Shown here piece by piece: positions 17,417 to 26,373 of a stretch of 64,000 bases of DNA. The translations under genes were made by a program, and so were the position numbers. Below the pieces are notes generated by a model that saw only the letters and a program-made list of their open reading frames with translations, was not told where the DNA came from and made no database searches. The stretch is from Paenibacillus xerothermodurans (GTDB taxonomy: Bacteria; Bacillota; Bacilli; Paenibacillales; NBRC-103111): positions 720,237 through 784,236 of the forward strand of contig NZ_NHRJ02000001.1 of assembly GCF_002220865.2 (NCBI RefSeq), read 5' to 3'. Each line of letters begins with the position of its first letter. The first letter of the stretch is position 1.

Positions 17417-17432
17417 ATGGTAACGGTACCAT
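17417..17432. promoter_or_regulatory. LacI-family operator, copy 1
   Basis: ATGGTA-ACGG-TACCAT: two perfect 6-base half-sites around a CG-containing core, as expected for a LacI-type repressor. It sits 55 bases upstream of the nucleoside hydrolase start. Confidence 0.75.
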
Positions 17433-17443
17433 ATTTATAATGT

Positions 17444-17457
17444 AGTATACGCTTACA
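17444..17457 (-). promoter_or_regulatory. cre-like site in the nucleoside/ribose divergent promoter
   Basis: On the minus strand TGTAAGCGTATACT matches TGWNANCGNTNNCA with two mismatches. It lies between the two LacI-type operators. Confidence 0.45.
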
Positions 17458-17495
17458 TCCCTGTCAAATCATTTTTTTATAGATGATATTGCCTG

Positions 17496-17511
17496 ATGGT
17501 AACGGTACCAT
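17496..17511. promoter_or_regulatory. LacI-family operator, copy 2
   Basis: A second, identical ATGGTAACGGTACCAT, 79 bases from the first copy and in the same orientation. Two identical sites in one divergent promoter suggest looping or independent repression of both directions. Confidence 0.75.
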
Positions 17512-17668
17512 ATTGCTCTTTACAAGCCATCACCGGCATGCTATGTTAGCTGTGTGCGCAGGCGCTTCCCGCCCGGTGTTTGTTATCCGAATGGATGTGA
17601 CCGGGTACGATACATACTACATAATAAAGCGCTTTTATGATTATTACCAAATGAGGATGAACTTTGCA

Positions 17669-18673
17669 ATGGCCACGATTAGGGATGTCGCGAAGCTCGC
17701 GGATGTATCCGTGTCTACAGTTTCCCGAGTGCTGAACCAGACCGGTTACGTGAACGAAGAAACAAAAAAAAAGGTCAACCGGGCGATCCAACAGTTAAAC
17801 TACAAACCCAGCCAAATCGCACGAGGCATGGTGAGCGGCAAAACAAACACGCTGGGACTGATTGTGCCGGACATCCGCAACCTATTTTTCCCCGAGCTGG
17901 CGCGAGCTATCGAAGACTTCGCACAAAAAATGGGGTACAGCGTCATCATTTGCAATTCGGACAACGATCGTGCGAAGGAAGACGCGTATTTTCAGCTGCT
18001 GCAGGAAAAGCACATCGATGGAGTTATATTGGCCAGTGAGGTGTCGCAGAGCCACATTCAGACGCTGCAAGAGCGGGGAATCGCGTTTTTGGTGATTGAT
18101 GCTATCGTCCACTCCCCGCCTGTCTTATCTGTGCACACCGACCACATCCACGGCGCATATCTGGCCGCCGCTCATTTGATTGATCAGGGCTATCGGAAAA
18201 TCGGCCATTTACGAGGGCCATTCACAAGCTCGACCGCCAACGACCGGTTCGAAGGATACTGCCTCGCGCTGCGTAAGGCCGGCATAGCCTATGACAGTAA
18301 TCTAGTGCAAATCGGTGACTATCAAATTAAGAGCGGCCATGAAGCTATGGCTAAGCTGCTCGTTATGCGGGAGCCGCCGGAAGCCGTATTTGCAGCCAAC
18401 GATCTGATGGCTCTGGGCGCTATGGAAGCCGTGGCGGAGCACGGTTTAAAAATTCCGGATGATGTTGCGATAGTCGGCTTCGACGGCTTGCCTTTCGCCG
18501 CCATCGCGACCCCTAAGCTCACTACCGTACAGCAGCCCATATATGAGATCGGCACCATCGCCGCTCAAATGCTGATAGAATCGATCCGTGAGCCACAAAA
18601 AGAAAAGCTTAGCGTAGTGCTGCAGCCGAGTCTCGTTATCCGTGATTCCAGTGTTAGGAAGGGAGGAAAATGA
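17669..18673 (+). CDS. LacI-family transcriptional regulator (ribose/nucleoside locus)
   Basis: A 334-residue LacI-type repressor. The helix-turn-helix begins MATIRDVAKLADVSVSTVSRVLN and the hinge reads PSQIARGMVSGKT; the effector domain opens TLGLIVPDIRNLFFPELARAI and contains AANDLMALGAMEA and DVAIVGFDGLPF. An in-frame extension of 62 codons upstream lacks a ribosome site and overlaps operator copy 2, so the start is placed at the HTH. GAGG lies twelve bases upstream, rather far. It overlaps rbsK by four bases. Ribose or a nucleoside is the probable effector; the two ATGGTAACGGTACCAT palindromes just upstream are its likely targets, giving autoregulation. Confidence 0.9.
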   Translation: MATIRDVAKLADVSVSTVSRVLNQTGYVNEETKKKVNRAIQQLNYKPSQIARGMVSGKTNTLGLIVPDIRNLFFPELARAIEDFAQKMGYSVIICNSDNDRAKEDAYFQLLQEKHIDGVILASEVSQSHIQTLQERGIAFLVIDAIVHSPPVLSVHTDHIHGAYLAAAHLIDQGYRKIGHLRGPFTSSTANDRFEGYCLALRKAGIAYDSNLVQIGDYQIKSGHEAMAKLLVMREPPEAVFAANDLMALGAMEAVAEHGLKIPDDVAIVGFDGLPFAAIATPKLTTVQQPIYEIGTIAAQMLIESIREPQKEKLSVVLQPSLVIRDSSVRKGGK

Positions 18674-19599
18674 AAATGAAAATGAAAGCCAACATTGTCG
18701 TGGTGGGTAGTATCAACCAGGACATTGTCGTGAGATCCCCGAAGCTTCCCGTCAAAGGAGAAACCGTGCTTGGGGAGGATTACTTCATGGTGCCCGGAGG
18801 TAAAGGAGCCAACCAAGCTGTCGCTGCGAGCCGTTTGGGTACGAATGTGGCGATGATCGGTTGTTTGGGCAAGGATGTATTCGGTGAGCAGATGCTACAG
18901 CATCTGAAGGCTGAGGGCATCGATACCAGCCATATCACCATGCTGGCAGACCATGCCACCGGCATCGCGTTGATCCCTGTTACGAGTTCCGGAGACAACT
19001 TTATCGTTGTGTCGCCGGGGGCGAACATGCAGTTGAAGGCAAGCCATATCGAACAAGGCGAAGACGTGATAAAAAACGCACATGCGATGTTAGTGCAGCT
19101 GGAAATTCCGCTTGACGCCGTGCGGGCGGCTTTGGCTATAGCAAAAAAACACGATGTGCTGACAATCCTCAATCCCGCCCCGGCCGTGCAGTTGTCCGAC
19201 GACATCTATGCGTTGACCGATATCATCACGCCGAATGAAACGGAAGGCAATCAGCTCGTGGCGGGTGATGCTGAAAAAGGTTTGGACGCTGATGAAATTA
19301 TTACGAAGCTCATCGCCATGGGCGTGGGCAATGTGCTCCTGACGCGCGGTGGCGATGGCACAGCCTTCCGTGAGCCGCAGGGAATCCGGGAATTCCCGGC
19401 ATACAAAGTCGATGTGGTTGACACGACCGCGGCGGGAGACGCCTGCAATGCGGCACTGGCCGTAGCTTTAGCCGAAGAGCGGAGCTTCGGCGAGGCCGTG
19501 GCGTTCGCCACAAAAGCCGCTGCGCTCACGGTGACCAAGCGCGGTGCGCAATCCTCTCTGCCTTCTCGCGATGAGGTTGACAGATTCGTGGGAAGCTAA
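18670..19599 (+). CDS. rbsK: Ribokinase
   Basis: A 309-residue PfkB-family kinase that makes ribose 5-phosphate. Hallmarks are GSINQDIVVRSPKLPVKGET near the N-terminus, GGKGANQAVAASRLG around residue 40, the NPAPA segment, the TPNETE motif and the anion-hole DTTAAGDACNAAL with catalytic Asp. Usually the last reads GDTFNGA; the Ala-Cys here is unusual but leaves the catalytic Asp intact. Three in-frame ATG codons follow GGGAGG (18670, 18676, 18682); the second or third has the best spacing. Coupled to the LacI gene and opposite the nucleoside hydrolase, it should use ribose released from nucleosides. Confidence 0.9.
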   Translation: MKMKMKANIVVVGSINQDIVVRSPKLPVKGETVLGEDYFMVPGGKGANQAVAASRLGTNVAMIGCLGKDVFGEQMLQHLKAEGIDTSHITMLADHATGIALIPVTSSGDNFIVVSPGANMQLKASHIEQGEDVIKNAHAMLVQLEIPLDAVRAALAIAKKHDVLTILNPAPAVQLSDDIYALTDIITPNETEGNQLVAGDAEKGLDADEIITKLIAMGVGNVLLTRGGDGTAFREPQGIREFPAYKVDVVDTTAAGDACNAALAVALAEERSFGEAVAFATKAAALTVTKRGAQSSLPSRDEVDRFVGS

Positions 19600-19650
19600 T
19601 TGCACGCCCCTCATACCAAATGCATCGGCGCAAGCGGCCGCGTTCCAAAT

Positions 19651-19674
19651 AAAAAGGTCCCCGGTGAGGGGACC
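19651..19674 (-). terminator. Terminator of the opuC operon
   Basis: GGTCCCC and GGGGACC form a 7-bp GC stem with a five-base loop, followed on the minus strand by TTTTTATTT. No clear terminator for the rightward rbsK gene is seen here. Confidence 0.75.
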
Positions 19675-19740
19675 CTGCTGTGCTCCGAACGATTCCGGCG
19701 CCAAGTTATACGCGTGTGCGTTTGAGGCGTTTTGTGTGCG

Positions 19741-19856
19741 CGTAGGTGCCGCAACACATCAAGCTCTGCCGGCTGTGCTCGTAGGCGCCGCGACACACAA
19801 GCTCTGCCGGCTGTGCTCGTAGGCGCCGCGACACATCAAGCTCTGCCGGCTGTGCG
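19741..19856. repeat. Three tandem 38-39-bp repeats
   Basis: Three near-identical units at 19741-19779, 19780-19817 and 19818-19856 share the core CAAGCTCTGCCGGCTGTG and a CGTAGG start; unit 2 lacks one base. The third unit includes the stop codon and last codons of the opuCD gene, so the array begins inside coding sequence and runs into the intergenic gap. Confidence 0.85.
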
Positions 19857-20471
19857 CGTACTGCGGCGTAAACGGCTGAGGCCGTAGTCGGCCAGCAGCG
19901 CGAGCACCGCGGCTGGGATAGCTCCGGCATATAAGCGCGCCGGATTATCCATGTTAATGCCGGAGTAAATTTCCCGGCCCAAGCCCTGCCCTCCGATGAG
20001 AGGCGCGATGGTCGCGACCCCGATCGCTATGACTGCGGCGATCCGGATGCCGGTCAGGATAAACGGCAGCGCGAGCGGCAGCTGTACGCTTACGAGCAGC
20101 TGAAGCGGACTCATACCGACTCCGCGTCCCGCCTCCGTGATCGCCGGGTTAACCTGCGTCAAGCCTACATACGTATTCCGGATCACAGGGAGCAGCGAAT
20201 AGAGAAACAGTCCTATAATGACCGTCCCGTTGCCCAATCCGAACAGTATCATCAGCAGAACCAGCAGCGCCATGCTCGGAAACACTTGGATGATATTAGC
20301 AGAGGTTAGAATGACGCCGGCCAGGCGCGGACCGCGCGCGGCCAGCGTCCCTAGAGGCACTCCAACAGCAAAGGCCAACGCCAACCCGGAGACAACCATC
20401 AGTATATGCTGGTAGGTCAAAACCAACAGATCCTGCCAGTTCTCCCCGACATATTGCAAAAACAACTCCAT
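19836..20471 (-). CDS. opuCD: Osmoprotectant ABC importer permease (OpuCD-like)
   Basis: A 211-residue permease of the OpuC/ProW family with about five membrane helices. It carries VGVPLGTLAARGPRL, NIIQVFPSMALLVLLM, GRGVGMSPLQLLVSVQLPLALPFI (the EAA-type loop that touches the ATPase) and GGQGLGREIYSGI. AAGGAGGG precedes the ATG. It is the last gene of the four-gene opuC operon for compatible solutes such as glycine betaine, carnitine or choline. The final codons fall inside a tandem repeat, so the C-terminus may vary between strains. Confidence 0.9.
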   Translation of the reverse strand: MELFLQYVGENWQDLLVLTYQHILMVVSGLALAFAVGVPLGTLAARGPRLAGVILTSANIIQVFPSMALLVLLMILFGLGNGTVIIGLFLYSLLPVIRNTYVGLTQVNPAITEAGRGVGMSPLQLLVSVQLPLALPFILTGIRIAAVIAIGVATIAPLIGGQGLGREIYSGINMDNPARLYAGAIPAAVLALLADYGLSRLRRSTRTAGRA

Positions 20472-20492
20472 CCCTTCATCCCTCCTTGCACT

Positions 20493-21416
20493 TTATTGCA
20501 AAAGTCCGATCTTTGTCAGATATTCCTCCGCAACTCTCTTCTCGTTTCTCTTTTTCACATCGACCTCATAGTTCAAATCTATCATAGTCTGCACGTCAAT
20601 TTTGCCAACCAATAATTTAACGATTTCATCCAGCTCCGGGTGTTTTTGCAGCGTCTCGTTGCTCAACACCGGTGAAGCGTCATATGGCGGGAAAAACTGT
20701 TTGTCATCCTTCAGCGTCTTCAGCTTGTACTCTTTCAAACGGGCGTCCGTGGAATAGGCAAGCACAATGTCCACCTTTTCCGTTGCGACCGCCCCGTACA
20801 CAAGGGAAACCTCCATCGGCAGCGTCTCGCCGAACTCCATACCATATTGCTGTTTAAAGGCTCCATATCCGTCGCCGCCGCGCTCCAGCCAGGTGGTGTC
20901 CACCCCAAGCGTCATATTGCCTGCCTGATCTCGCACATCCGAAATTTTTTCCCAATGATGCTGCTGGGCCAAATCCTCTCGCACGGTGAAAGCGTAGGTG
21001 TTCTCGAAGCCCAACGGATCATAGTATTTGGCGTTCAGCAGGTTCTCGAATCCCTTTTGGGCTTGCTCGAACACCTTAGCGCGATCTTTCGTCTGTTCCA
21101 TCGGAAAATAGTTGTCGAACGCCGTACCGGAATACAGCAGGCCCATGTCGATGTCTTTATTCTGCATAGCGCTCACCACGACGCCTGTTGACGCAAGATC
21201 GGGTAAAACGTCCACCTCTAAATCGGTCCTGTCCTCAATTAGCAGCTTATACATTTGCGCTATGATTTTGGGCTCGGAGAATGTCTGCGTCCCAATTAAT
21301 ATTTTGTTGTCACTGCCGCAGCCCGAGAGAATCATGACCAGCATGGCAGTCATCGAGAGCAGCAGCGCCTTTATCTTCCTTGTCTGAGTTGTTGTCTGTG
21401 TGTATGTTTTTTTCAT
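20493..21416 (-). CDS. opuCC: Osmoprotectant-binding lipoprotein (OpuCC-like)
   Basis: A 307-residue lipoprotein: basic N-terminus, hydrophobic ALLLSMTAMLVMILSGC with lipid Cys, then the OpuAC-type domain starting KILIGTQTFSEPKIIAQMYK. GLLYSGTAFDNYF, LGVDTTWLERGGDGYGAFK and YSTDARLKEY match the choline/betaine-binding QAT family. The ATG follows GGGGAG; an upstream in-frame extension has no signal logic. It lies between the two permease genes, the standard opuC order. Confidence 0.9.
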   Translation of the reverse strand: MKKTYTQTTTQTRKIKALLLSMTAMLVMILSGCGSDNKILIGTQTFSEPKIIAQMYKLLIEDRTDLEVDVLPDLASTGVVVSAMQNKDIDMGLLYSGTAFDNYFPMEQTKDRAKVFEQAQKGFENLLNAKYYDPLGFENTYAFTVREDLAQQHHWEKISDVRDQAGNMTLGVDTTWLERGGDGYGAFKQQYGMEFGETLPMEVSLVYGAVATEKVDIVLAYSTDARLKEYKLKTLKDDKQFFPPYDASPVLSNETLQKHPELDEIVKLLVGKIDVQTMIDLNYEVDVKKRNEKRVAEEYLTKIGLLQ

Positions 21417-21436
21417 TTTGTATATTCTCCCCCGTC

Positions 21437-22108
21437 CTACATAGGCTCCGAAACCGGCTGTGATTTGGCACGGGCCGTCACCCATTTTTCGGCAAGACCG
21501 AGAAGAAAGTCGGCAGCCAATGCTAAGAGAACAGCCAGGATGGCGCCGGTGAAAATTAATTCCTCACGGTTCACGCCCAAGCCTGCAAAAATAAGCTGTC
21601 CCAGTCCGCCTGCGCCTATGAGCGTAGCCAGGGTCGCCCAGCTGATGATATATACCGTGGTCACCCGTATGCCCGACATAATGTACGGAAACGCCAGAGG
21701 CAATTGAATGTTCACCAGCCGCTGGCCGGCGCTGTAGCCCATACCCTTGGCCGCCTCCAGCAGGTTCTGGTCTACCGCCTGGAAGCCGGAGTAGGTGTTT
21801 CGCAGAATCGGCATCAGCGAATATAAAAATAAAGCGAAGATGGCCGGAGTGCGGCCGATGCCGAGAAGCGGAATCAGGATGGCGAGCAGCGCCAGACTGG
21901 GAATCGTCTGCAGAACATTGGCAATGGCAAACACAGCGCTGTTCAGCCAGCGCACCCGGTTGCCGGCCAGCAGCACACCCACAGGGATCGCCACCAATGC
22001 TCCCAACACGACGGATACCAGCGATAACATAAGGTGCTCCTGCAGCGCCTTCACAATATCATCCTGACGGCTGGCGATAAACTCCCAGTATGCATACAAG
22101 CCGTTCAT
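21437..22108 (-). CDS. opuCB: Osmoprotectant ABC importer permease (OpuCB-like)
   Basis: A 223-residue membrane protein with five or six helices, paralogous to the OpuCD-like permease. NVLQTIPSLALLAILIPLLGIG, EAAKGMGYSAGQRLVNIQLPLAFPYI and GAGGLGQLIFAG mark the family. Its ATG overlaps the stop of the ATPase gene, so the two are translationally coupled. Confidence 0.9.
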   Translation of the reverse strand: MNGLYAYWEFIASRQDDIVKALQEHLMLSLVSVVLGALVAIPVGVLLAGNRVRWLNSAVFAIANVLQTIPSLALLAILIPLLGIGRTPAIFALFLYSLMPILRNTYSGFQAVDQNLLEAAKGMGYSAGQRLVNIQLPLAFPYIMSGIRVTTVYIISWATLATLIGAGGLGQLIFAGLGVNREELIFTGAILAVLLALAADFLLGLAEKWVTARAKSQPVSEPM

Positions 22109-23310
22109 CGCCCGACGCCTCCGTCCGCTGCCACTTGCTCCGCGGCAAGTGTAATATCTCCGCCTGACAGCATGGCTGCATCCTCCTCGGGAGGTGTGTA
22201 TACTTCAGCCAGATGCCGGACGATACTGCCTTTAGTGATCAACCCCACAAAGCGGTCGTCGCGTACGACGGGCACGTACGGCAGCCGGTGTTCATTCATC
22301 AGAGCCAACGCCGCAGACAGCGGGGTCCCGGATTGCACTACATGCTCGAACGGCTGAGTCACATCACCGAGCTGCGCGTTCTCTTCACGATATCGATCAA
22401 GCACCCGGAAAATCGAAGCATATCCTAGCAGCTGGTTGTTTCGTCCCACCACGATCAGGGAATCGACACGGCGTCTTTCCATGATTTTAATCGCCTCGGC
22501 CATCCCGCGGGTAGGATACGCCGTCACCGGGTTCTCCGACATCACCTCGTCGACGGTAAGATTAGCCTCCGGCATGCCGGTTTGCAGCCTGTTTTTACCG
22601 ATAAAGCTCCGGACGAAGTCGTTCGCCGGATGTCGGAGGATATATTCGGGCTTGCCGCTTTGCACCACTTCCCCATCCTTCATCAGAACGATGGTATCGG
22701 CGATTTTGATCGCCTCATCCATATCATGGGTAACGAAGACGATCGTCTTCTTCAACTCCTGCTGCAGCCGCACAAGCTCATCCTGCAGCTGTTCACGGCT
22801 GATCGGATCGAGCGCGCTGAACGGCTCGTCGAGCAGGATAACGTCGGGTTCAGCCGCCAGCGCGCGGATGACGCCTATGCGCTGCTGCTGTCCGCCACTC
22901 AGCTCTGCGGGATAGCGGTCCCGGAAAGTATCCGGATCGAGGCTGACCATTCGCAGCAGCTCATCGACCCGGTGGTTGATCCTCTCCTTATCCCAGCCGA
23001 GCAAACGGGGAACGACCGCCACATTTTTGGCAATCGTCATGTGGGGAAATAAACCTACGTTCTGTATCACATATCCGACACGTCGCCGCAGCTGCACCGG
23101 ATCCATAGTTGCAACATCTTTTCCACGGATCAGTACTTTCCCGGACGTTGGATTGTTGAGCCTGTTGATAAGCTTCATCAACGTCGTTTTACCGCATCCG
23201 CTTGGACCGATCAGTACGGTCAGTTCGCCCTCTTTAAATTCAATGTCCACTGATTTCAGAGCAACGTAACCATCATCATAACGTTTCTTTATTTTCTCAA
23301 ACTTGATCAT
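22105..23310 (-). CDS. opuCA: Osmoprotectant ABC importer ATPase with CBS domains (OpuCA-like)
   Basis: A 401-residue ATPase. The first 240 residues hold Walker A GPSGCGKTT, signature LSGGQQQRIG, Walker B VILLDEPFSALD and VTHDMDEA. Residues about 255-375 form two CBS motifs (VDEVMSENPVTAYPTRGMAEA and LSAALALMNEHRLPYVPVV), which in OpuCA-type proteins sense ionic strength or cyclic dinucleotides. It is the first gene of the operon, with AGGGTGG upstream of the ATG. The upstream gap to 23436 is AT-rich and probably contains the osmotically controlled promoter, but I cannot place it exactly. Confidence 0.93.
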   Translation of the reverse strand: MIKFEKIKKRYDDGYVALKSVDIEFKEGELTVLIGPSGCGKTTLMKLINRLNNPTSGKVLIRGKDVATMDPVQLRRRVGYVIQNVGLFPHMTIAKNVAVVPRLLGWDKERINHRVDELLRMVSLDPDTFRDRYPAELSGGQQQRIGVIRALAAEPDVILLDEPFSALDPISREQLQDELVRLQQELKKTIVFVTHDMDEAIKIADTIVLMKDGEVVQSGKPEYILRHPANDFVRSFIGKNRLQTGMPEANLTVDEVMSENPVTAYPTRGMAEAIKIMERRRVDSLIVVGRNNQLLGYASIFRVLDRYREENAQLGDVTQPFEHVVQSGTPLSAALALMNEHRLPYVPVVRDDRFVGLITKGSIVRHLAEVYTPPEEDAAMLSGGDITLAAEQVAADGGVGR

Positions 23311-23435
23311 CCATTGACCACCCTTCTATAAGTATTATGATTTAAACTTATAATTGGGTTTTGAAACATAACTTTTTTTACCATATGATAAAGTTTGTTC
23401 GCCAGTGCACAATTTAGGCTCGTATGACGCGCGTA

Positions 23436-23963
23436 TTACGGCTGGTCCTTGAGCCTACGGGCCCAGAAGCCGCCTCGAAATGTGCGGGGCTCATATGAAA
23501 TAACAAACGCCTTCGGTGCAAGCTCCTGAATGATTCGCATCAAATGCTTTTCCTGATTTCGTCTCGCCAGAACCTGCATCACCAGCCGCGGGCCGTCCCG
23601 CCCTTCCGCCATCCAACTCGTGACGCCGAATCCATGATCCCGCAGCCGTGCAGGCAGGGATGTGGACTCATAATCGACAACGATCTGCAGGGTCGAATAT
23701 CCCAACGCGATCCATTCCTCAATTTTGATGCCGAGCCATACACCACCGCCCCAACCGATACAATAAGCGGCCAAATTCCAAGGATCGTCAATATTGTTCA
23801 GCACGATGTTAAGGGCCATCAAGTACACAAACACTTCGAACATACTGATAAAAGTAGCAAGCGCCCGTCTAGCCTTCATAACAAGAATAATCCTGATTGT
23901 AAACAGCGTCACATACACCACGTTCATAACTATGATGGTTGCAATCATTTCCAAGCCATTCAT
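23436..23963 (-). CDS. UPF0316/YebE-type membrane protein (DUF5698 + DUF2179)
   Basis: A 175-residue protein with three N-terminal helices (MIATIIVMNVVYVTLFTIRII, then LATFISMFEVFVYLMALNIVL, then AAYCIGWGGGVWLGI) and a soluble C-terminal DUF2179 domain from about residue 90, with ...LRDHGFGVTSWMAEGRDG... and IIQELAPKAFVISYEPRTF. The DUF2179 fold is a small-ligand or regulatory domain of unknown specificity. GGAGG directly abuts the first ATG, so the true start is slightly uncertain; the next ATG is five codons later. It stands alone upstream of opuCA in the same direction. Confidence 0.85.
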   Translation of the reverse strand: MNGLEMIATIIVMNVVYVTLFTIRIILVMKARRALATFISMFEVFVYLMALNIVLNNIDDPWNLAAYCIGWGGGVWLGIKIEEWIALGYSTLQIVVDYESTSLPARLRDHGFGVTSWMAEGRDGPRLVMQVLARRNQEKHLMRIIQELAPKAFVISYEPRTFRGGFWARRLKDQP

Positions 23964-24492
23964 TCCTCCGTCACCTCTCTTCTCTTGTTGCGCCGCTCTG
24001 TTGTGTCGCTCAATGTAACTACCTAATATTGCGACAGTTCAAGCTTGGTGTCTAGTCTAACTTGTTGGTGTCACGCTGCCCGCCCACGTGTTCATGGCCT
24101 TTTCATAGAGTTTCTCCACTTGTACGATCGTGCAAACCAAACCGGTGCTCGGTGAAATGTCACACAGCTGTCCCCGCCTCCTTCAGCACCAGACAAAAAA
24201 AGTATGGCTGGCCGCCACCTATGACACGGCTTACAACGAAAACAGGGAACCACTGCTGTGGCTCCCGAAATATTGCTTGCTCTATTTCGTCCAGGATAGT
24301 ATTTTCAACAACCGGGTAAACGGTCATGTTCAACGCACACCGCGCTGCCTGGCTGTGCCCTTACCAGTTTACACCTTGCGTTTGACAAACGCCAGTCCTA
24401 CCGAGGCTCTGTTGATATCCGCCTTGACGGCCTCTGCTCTTCTATATCATAAAGATCGCGAGATGCCTTGCGGAAACCCTGAGCGGTCCGCC
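23964..24492. other. 529-base stretch with no assignable gene
   Basis: The gap between the sugar-importer operon and the UPF0316 gene. A plus-strand open frame (about 24130-24636, GTG start) runs through it and into the 3' end of the permease gene on the other strand, but it has no recognised domain. I see no clear terminator for the leftward sugar-importer operon. It may be decayed coding DNA; I cannot name the source. Confidence 0.4.
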
Positions 24493-25443
24493 TCAACCCT
24501 TAGTGCCGGCAGTCAAATTCATGCCGCTGATAAAATATTTTTGGAACAGGAAAAACAGCACGATCACCGGCAGCAGCACCAGAACGGAGCCGGCCATCAG
24601 GTAGTTCCACTGCGTCGTGTTCGAGCCGCGGAATGATTGCAAGCCGATCTGCAGCGTGTACATTGATTCTTCATTCAGGTACAGCAGCGGTCCGAGGAAA
24701 TCGTTCCACGCCCCATTGAATGCCAGAATGCCCACGGCTGCGATAATCGGTTTAGATATGGGCATCATAATTTTCCACCAGATGTACAGATGGTTCGCGC
24801 CGTCGATTTTGGCGGCCTCAATCAGCTCATTCGGCACAGACATGTAAAACTGCCGGATCATGAAGATCATAAACGCGCTGCCGAAGAAGCCCGGAACTAC
24901 CAACGGGAGATAGGTACCCACCCAATGCAGCTTCGAAAATAAAATATATTGTGGAACCATGACTACGAATCCCGGGATCATCATGGTGGCCAGTACCACC
25001 GAGAACAGAACATTTTTTCCCTTGAATCGGATCTTCGCGAATCCATAGGCAACGAAAGTATTGGACAAAATGTGGCTGATGACGGCCAGCACCGCTATCA
25101 CCAAGGAGTTGACGGTGTATCGAGTAAAAGGCGCGGCCCGCCATGCTTCGACGTAGTTACGCCAGTGCAGCGTGTCGGGGAAAAAGGCCGGAGGAAAGCG
25201 CATGATGTCCTCCATCGATTTCAGTGAAATGGATACCATCCAGCCAAGCGGCAGCAGCACCACAAAAGCGCCGGCAGCTAACAGCATCGTGAGTATCGTT
25301 CGTCCTACCAGTGCTTTGGCCTTCCTTCGCCGATACCATGGTACTGCGGCTGCCGCACGTCTTTCGACCGTTTGCTCCGTCCCGCCGTCAGTTAACTGGC
25401 CCCCCTGCGCCGTTGAACTGTTCAGTGCAGCATCCGTTCTCAT
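24493..25443 (-). CDS. Sugar ABC importer permease, MalG-like
   Basis: A 316-residue permease with a roughly 45-residue polar N-terminal extension rich in Ala/Thr/Arg, then six helices. The CUT1-family loop reads ELIEAAKIDGANHLYIWWKIMMPISKPI, placing the EAA motif near residue 220. The ATG overlaps the stop of the MalF-like gene (ATGA) and has GGTGA upstream. No ATPase gene accompanies this importer, so it should use a shared MsmX/UgpC-type ATPase. Substrate unknown. Confidence 0.88.
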   Translation of the reverse strand: MRTDAALNSSTAQGGQLTDGGTEQTVERRAAAAVPWYRRRKAKALVGRTILTMLLAAGAFVVLLPLGWMVSISLKSMEDIMRFPPAFFPDTLHWRNYVEAWRAAPFTRYTVNSLVIAVLAVISHILSNTFVAYGFAKIRFKGKNVLFSVVLATMMIPGFVVMVPQYILFSKLHWVGTYLPLVVPGFFGSAFMIFMIRQFYMSVPNELIEAAKIDGANHLYIWWKIMMPISKPIIAAVGILAFNGAWNDFLGPLLYLNEESMYTLQIGLQSFRGSNTTQWNYLMAGSVLVLLPVIVLFFLFQKYFISGMNLTAGTKG

Positions 25444-26372
25444 CTGCCGTCACCCCCCTCGTAGTACACCCAACGCCGAGACAATTTTAGATTGAGGACG
25501 GTCAAAATGATCACGATAACGAACAAAATCCATGCCATCGCCGAGGCATACCCCATATCAAACACGGTGAACGCTTTGTGCCACATATGAAGGTTATAAA
25601 ACAACAGTGAATTCTGTGGCCCCCCTGTCCCGTTTTCCGTCATGACATAGCCTTCCTGAAAAATCTGAAATCCGCCAATAATACCGGTAACCAGTTCAAA
25701 GAAGATGACGGGCGAAATCATCGGCAATGTCACATGATAAAACCGCTGTAATACCGACGCGCCGTCCAACTCCGCCGCCTCATATAGCTGCTCGGGCACT
25801 GCCTGCAGACTTGCCAAATATAGCAGCATGCCGCCGCCCACCGCCCACAGCTTCATGAAAATAACAGCGGGCTTGGTCCACTGCGGGTCGGTCAACCAAG
25901 CGGGCCCCTCGATATGAAACCAGCTGAGGACCAGATTGACAATCCCGGAACCTGGGTTAAGCAGCTGCATCCAGAGAAAGTACACACCCACACCAGACAG
26001 GACCGCCGGCAAATAATAAATGGTCCGGAACAGCCGCATGCCGGGAATCTTTTGGTTTAAAGCAACTGCAACAAGCAGCGCGCACGCAGTCGACAGCGGC
26101 ACGCTCACAGCCACGTAATACAGCGTGTTTCCAAGCGATTTCCAGAACAACGCGTCATGGAAAAACATCCGTTCATAGTTGCCAAGCCCAATGAAATTCA
26201 TACGTGAGGTGATATCGTAATTGGTGAAGCTGGCGTACAGCGAAAACAGCAGGGGGAACAAGGTAAAGAGGAGGAAACCGACCACCCACGGAGAAACGAA
26301 AAGGTAACCCCAAACGGATTCCTTTTTATCGAGGGACAACCCCTTGCGGGGCTGTGCGGTACGTGCGCTCAT
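25440..26372 (-). CDS. Sugar ABC importer permease, MalF-like
   Basis: A 310-residue permease with six helices and the EAA loop YEAAELDGASVLQRFYHVTLP near residue 205. GGGAGG lies eight bases before the chosen ATG; a GTG three codons earlier overlaps the preceding stop. It starts two bases after the binding-protein stop codon and overlaps the MalG-like gene, so the three are one transcript. Confidence 0.88.
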   Translation of the reverse strand: MSARTAQPRKGLSLDKKESVWGYLFVSPWVVGFLLFTLFPLLFSLYASFTNYDITSRMNFIGLGNYERMFFHDALFWKSLGNTLYYVAVSVPLSTACALLVAVALNQKIPGMRLFRTIYYLPAVLSGVGVYFLWMQLLNPGSGIVNLVLSWFHIEGPAWLTDPQWTKPAVIFMKLWAVGGGMLLYLASLQAVPEQLYEAAELDGASVLQRFYHVTLPMISPVIFFELVTGIIGGFQIFQEGYVMTENGTGGPQNSLLFYNLHMWHKAFTVFDMGYASAMAWILFVIVIILTVLNLKLSRRWVYYEGGDGR

Positions 26373-26373
26373 C

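Noticed and set aside
19741..19856. CRISPR array
   Set aside because: Three directly abutting units with no unique spacers; simple tandem duplication.
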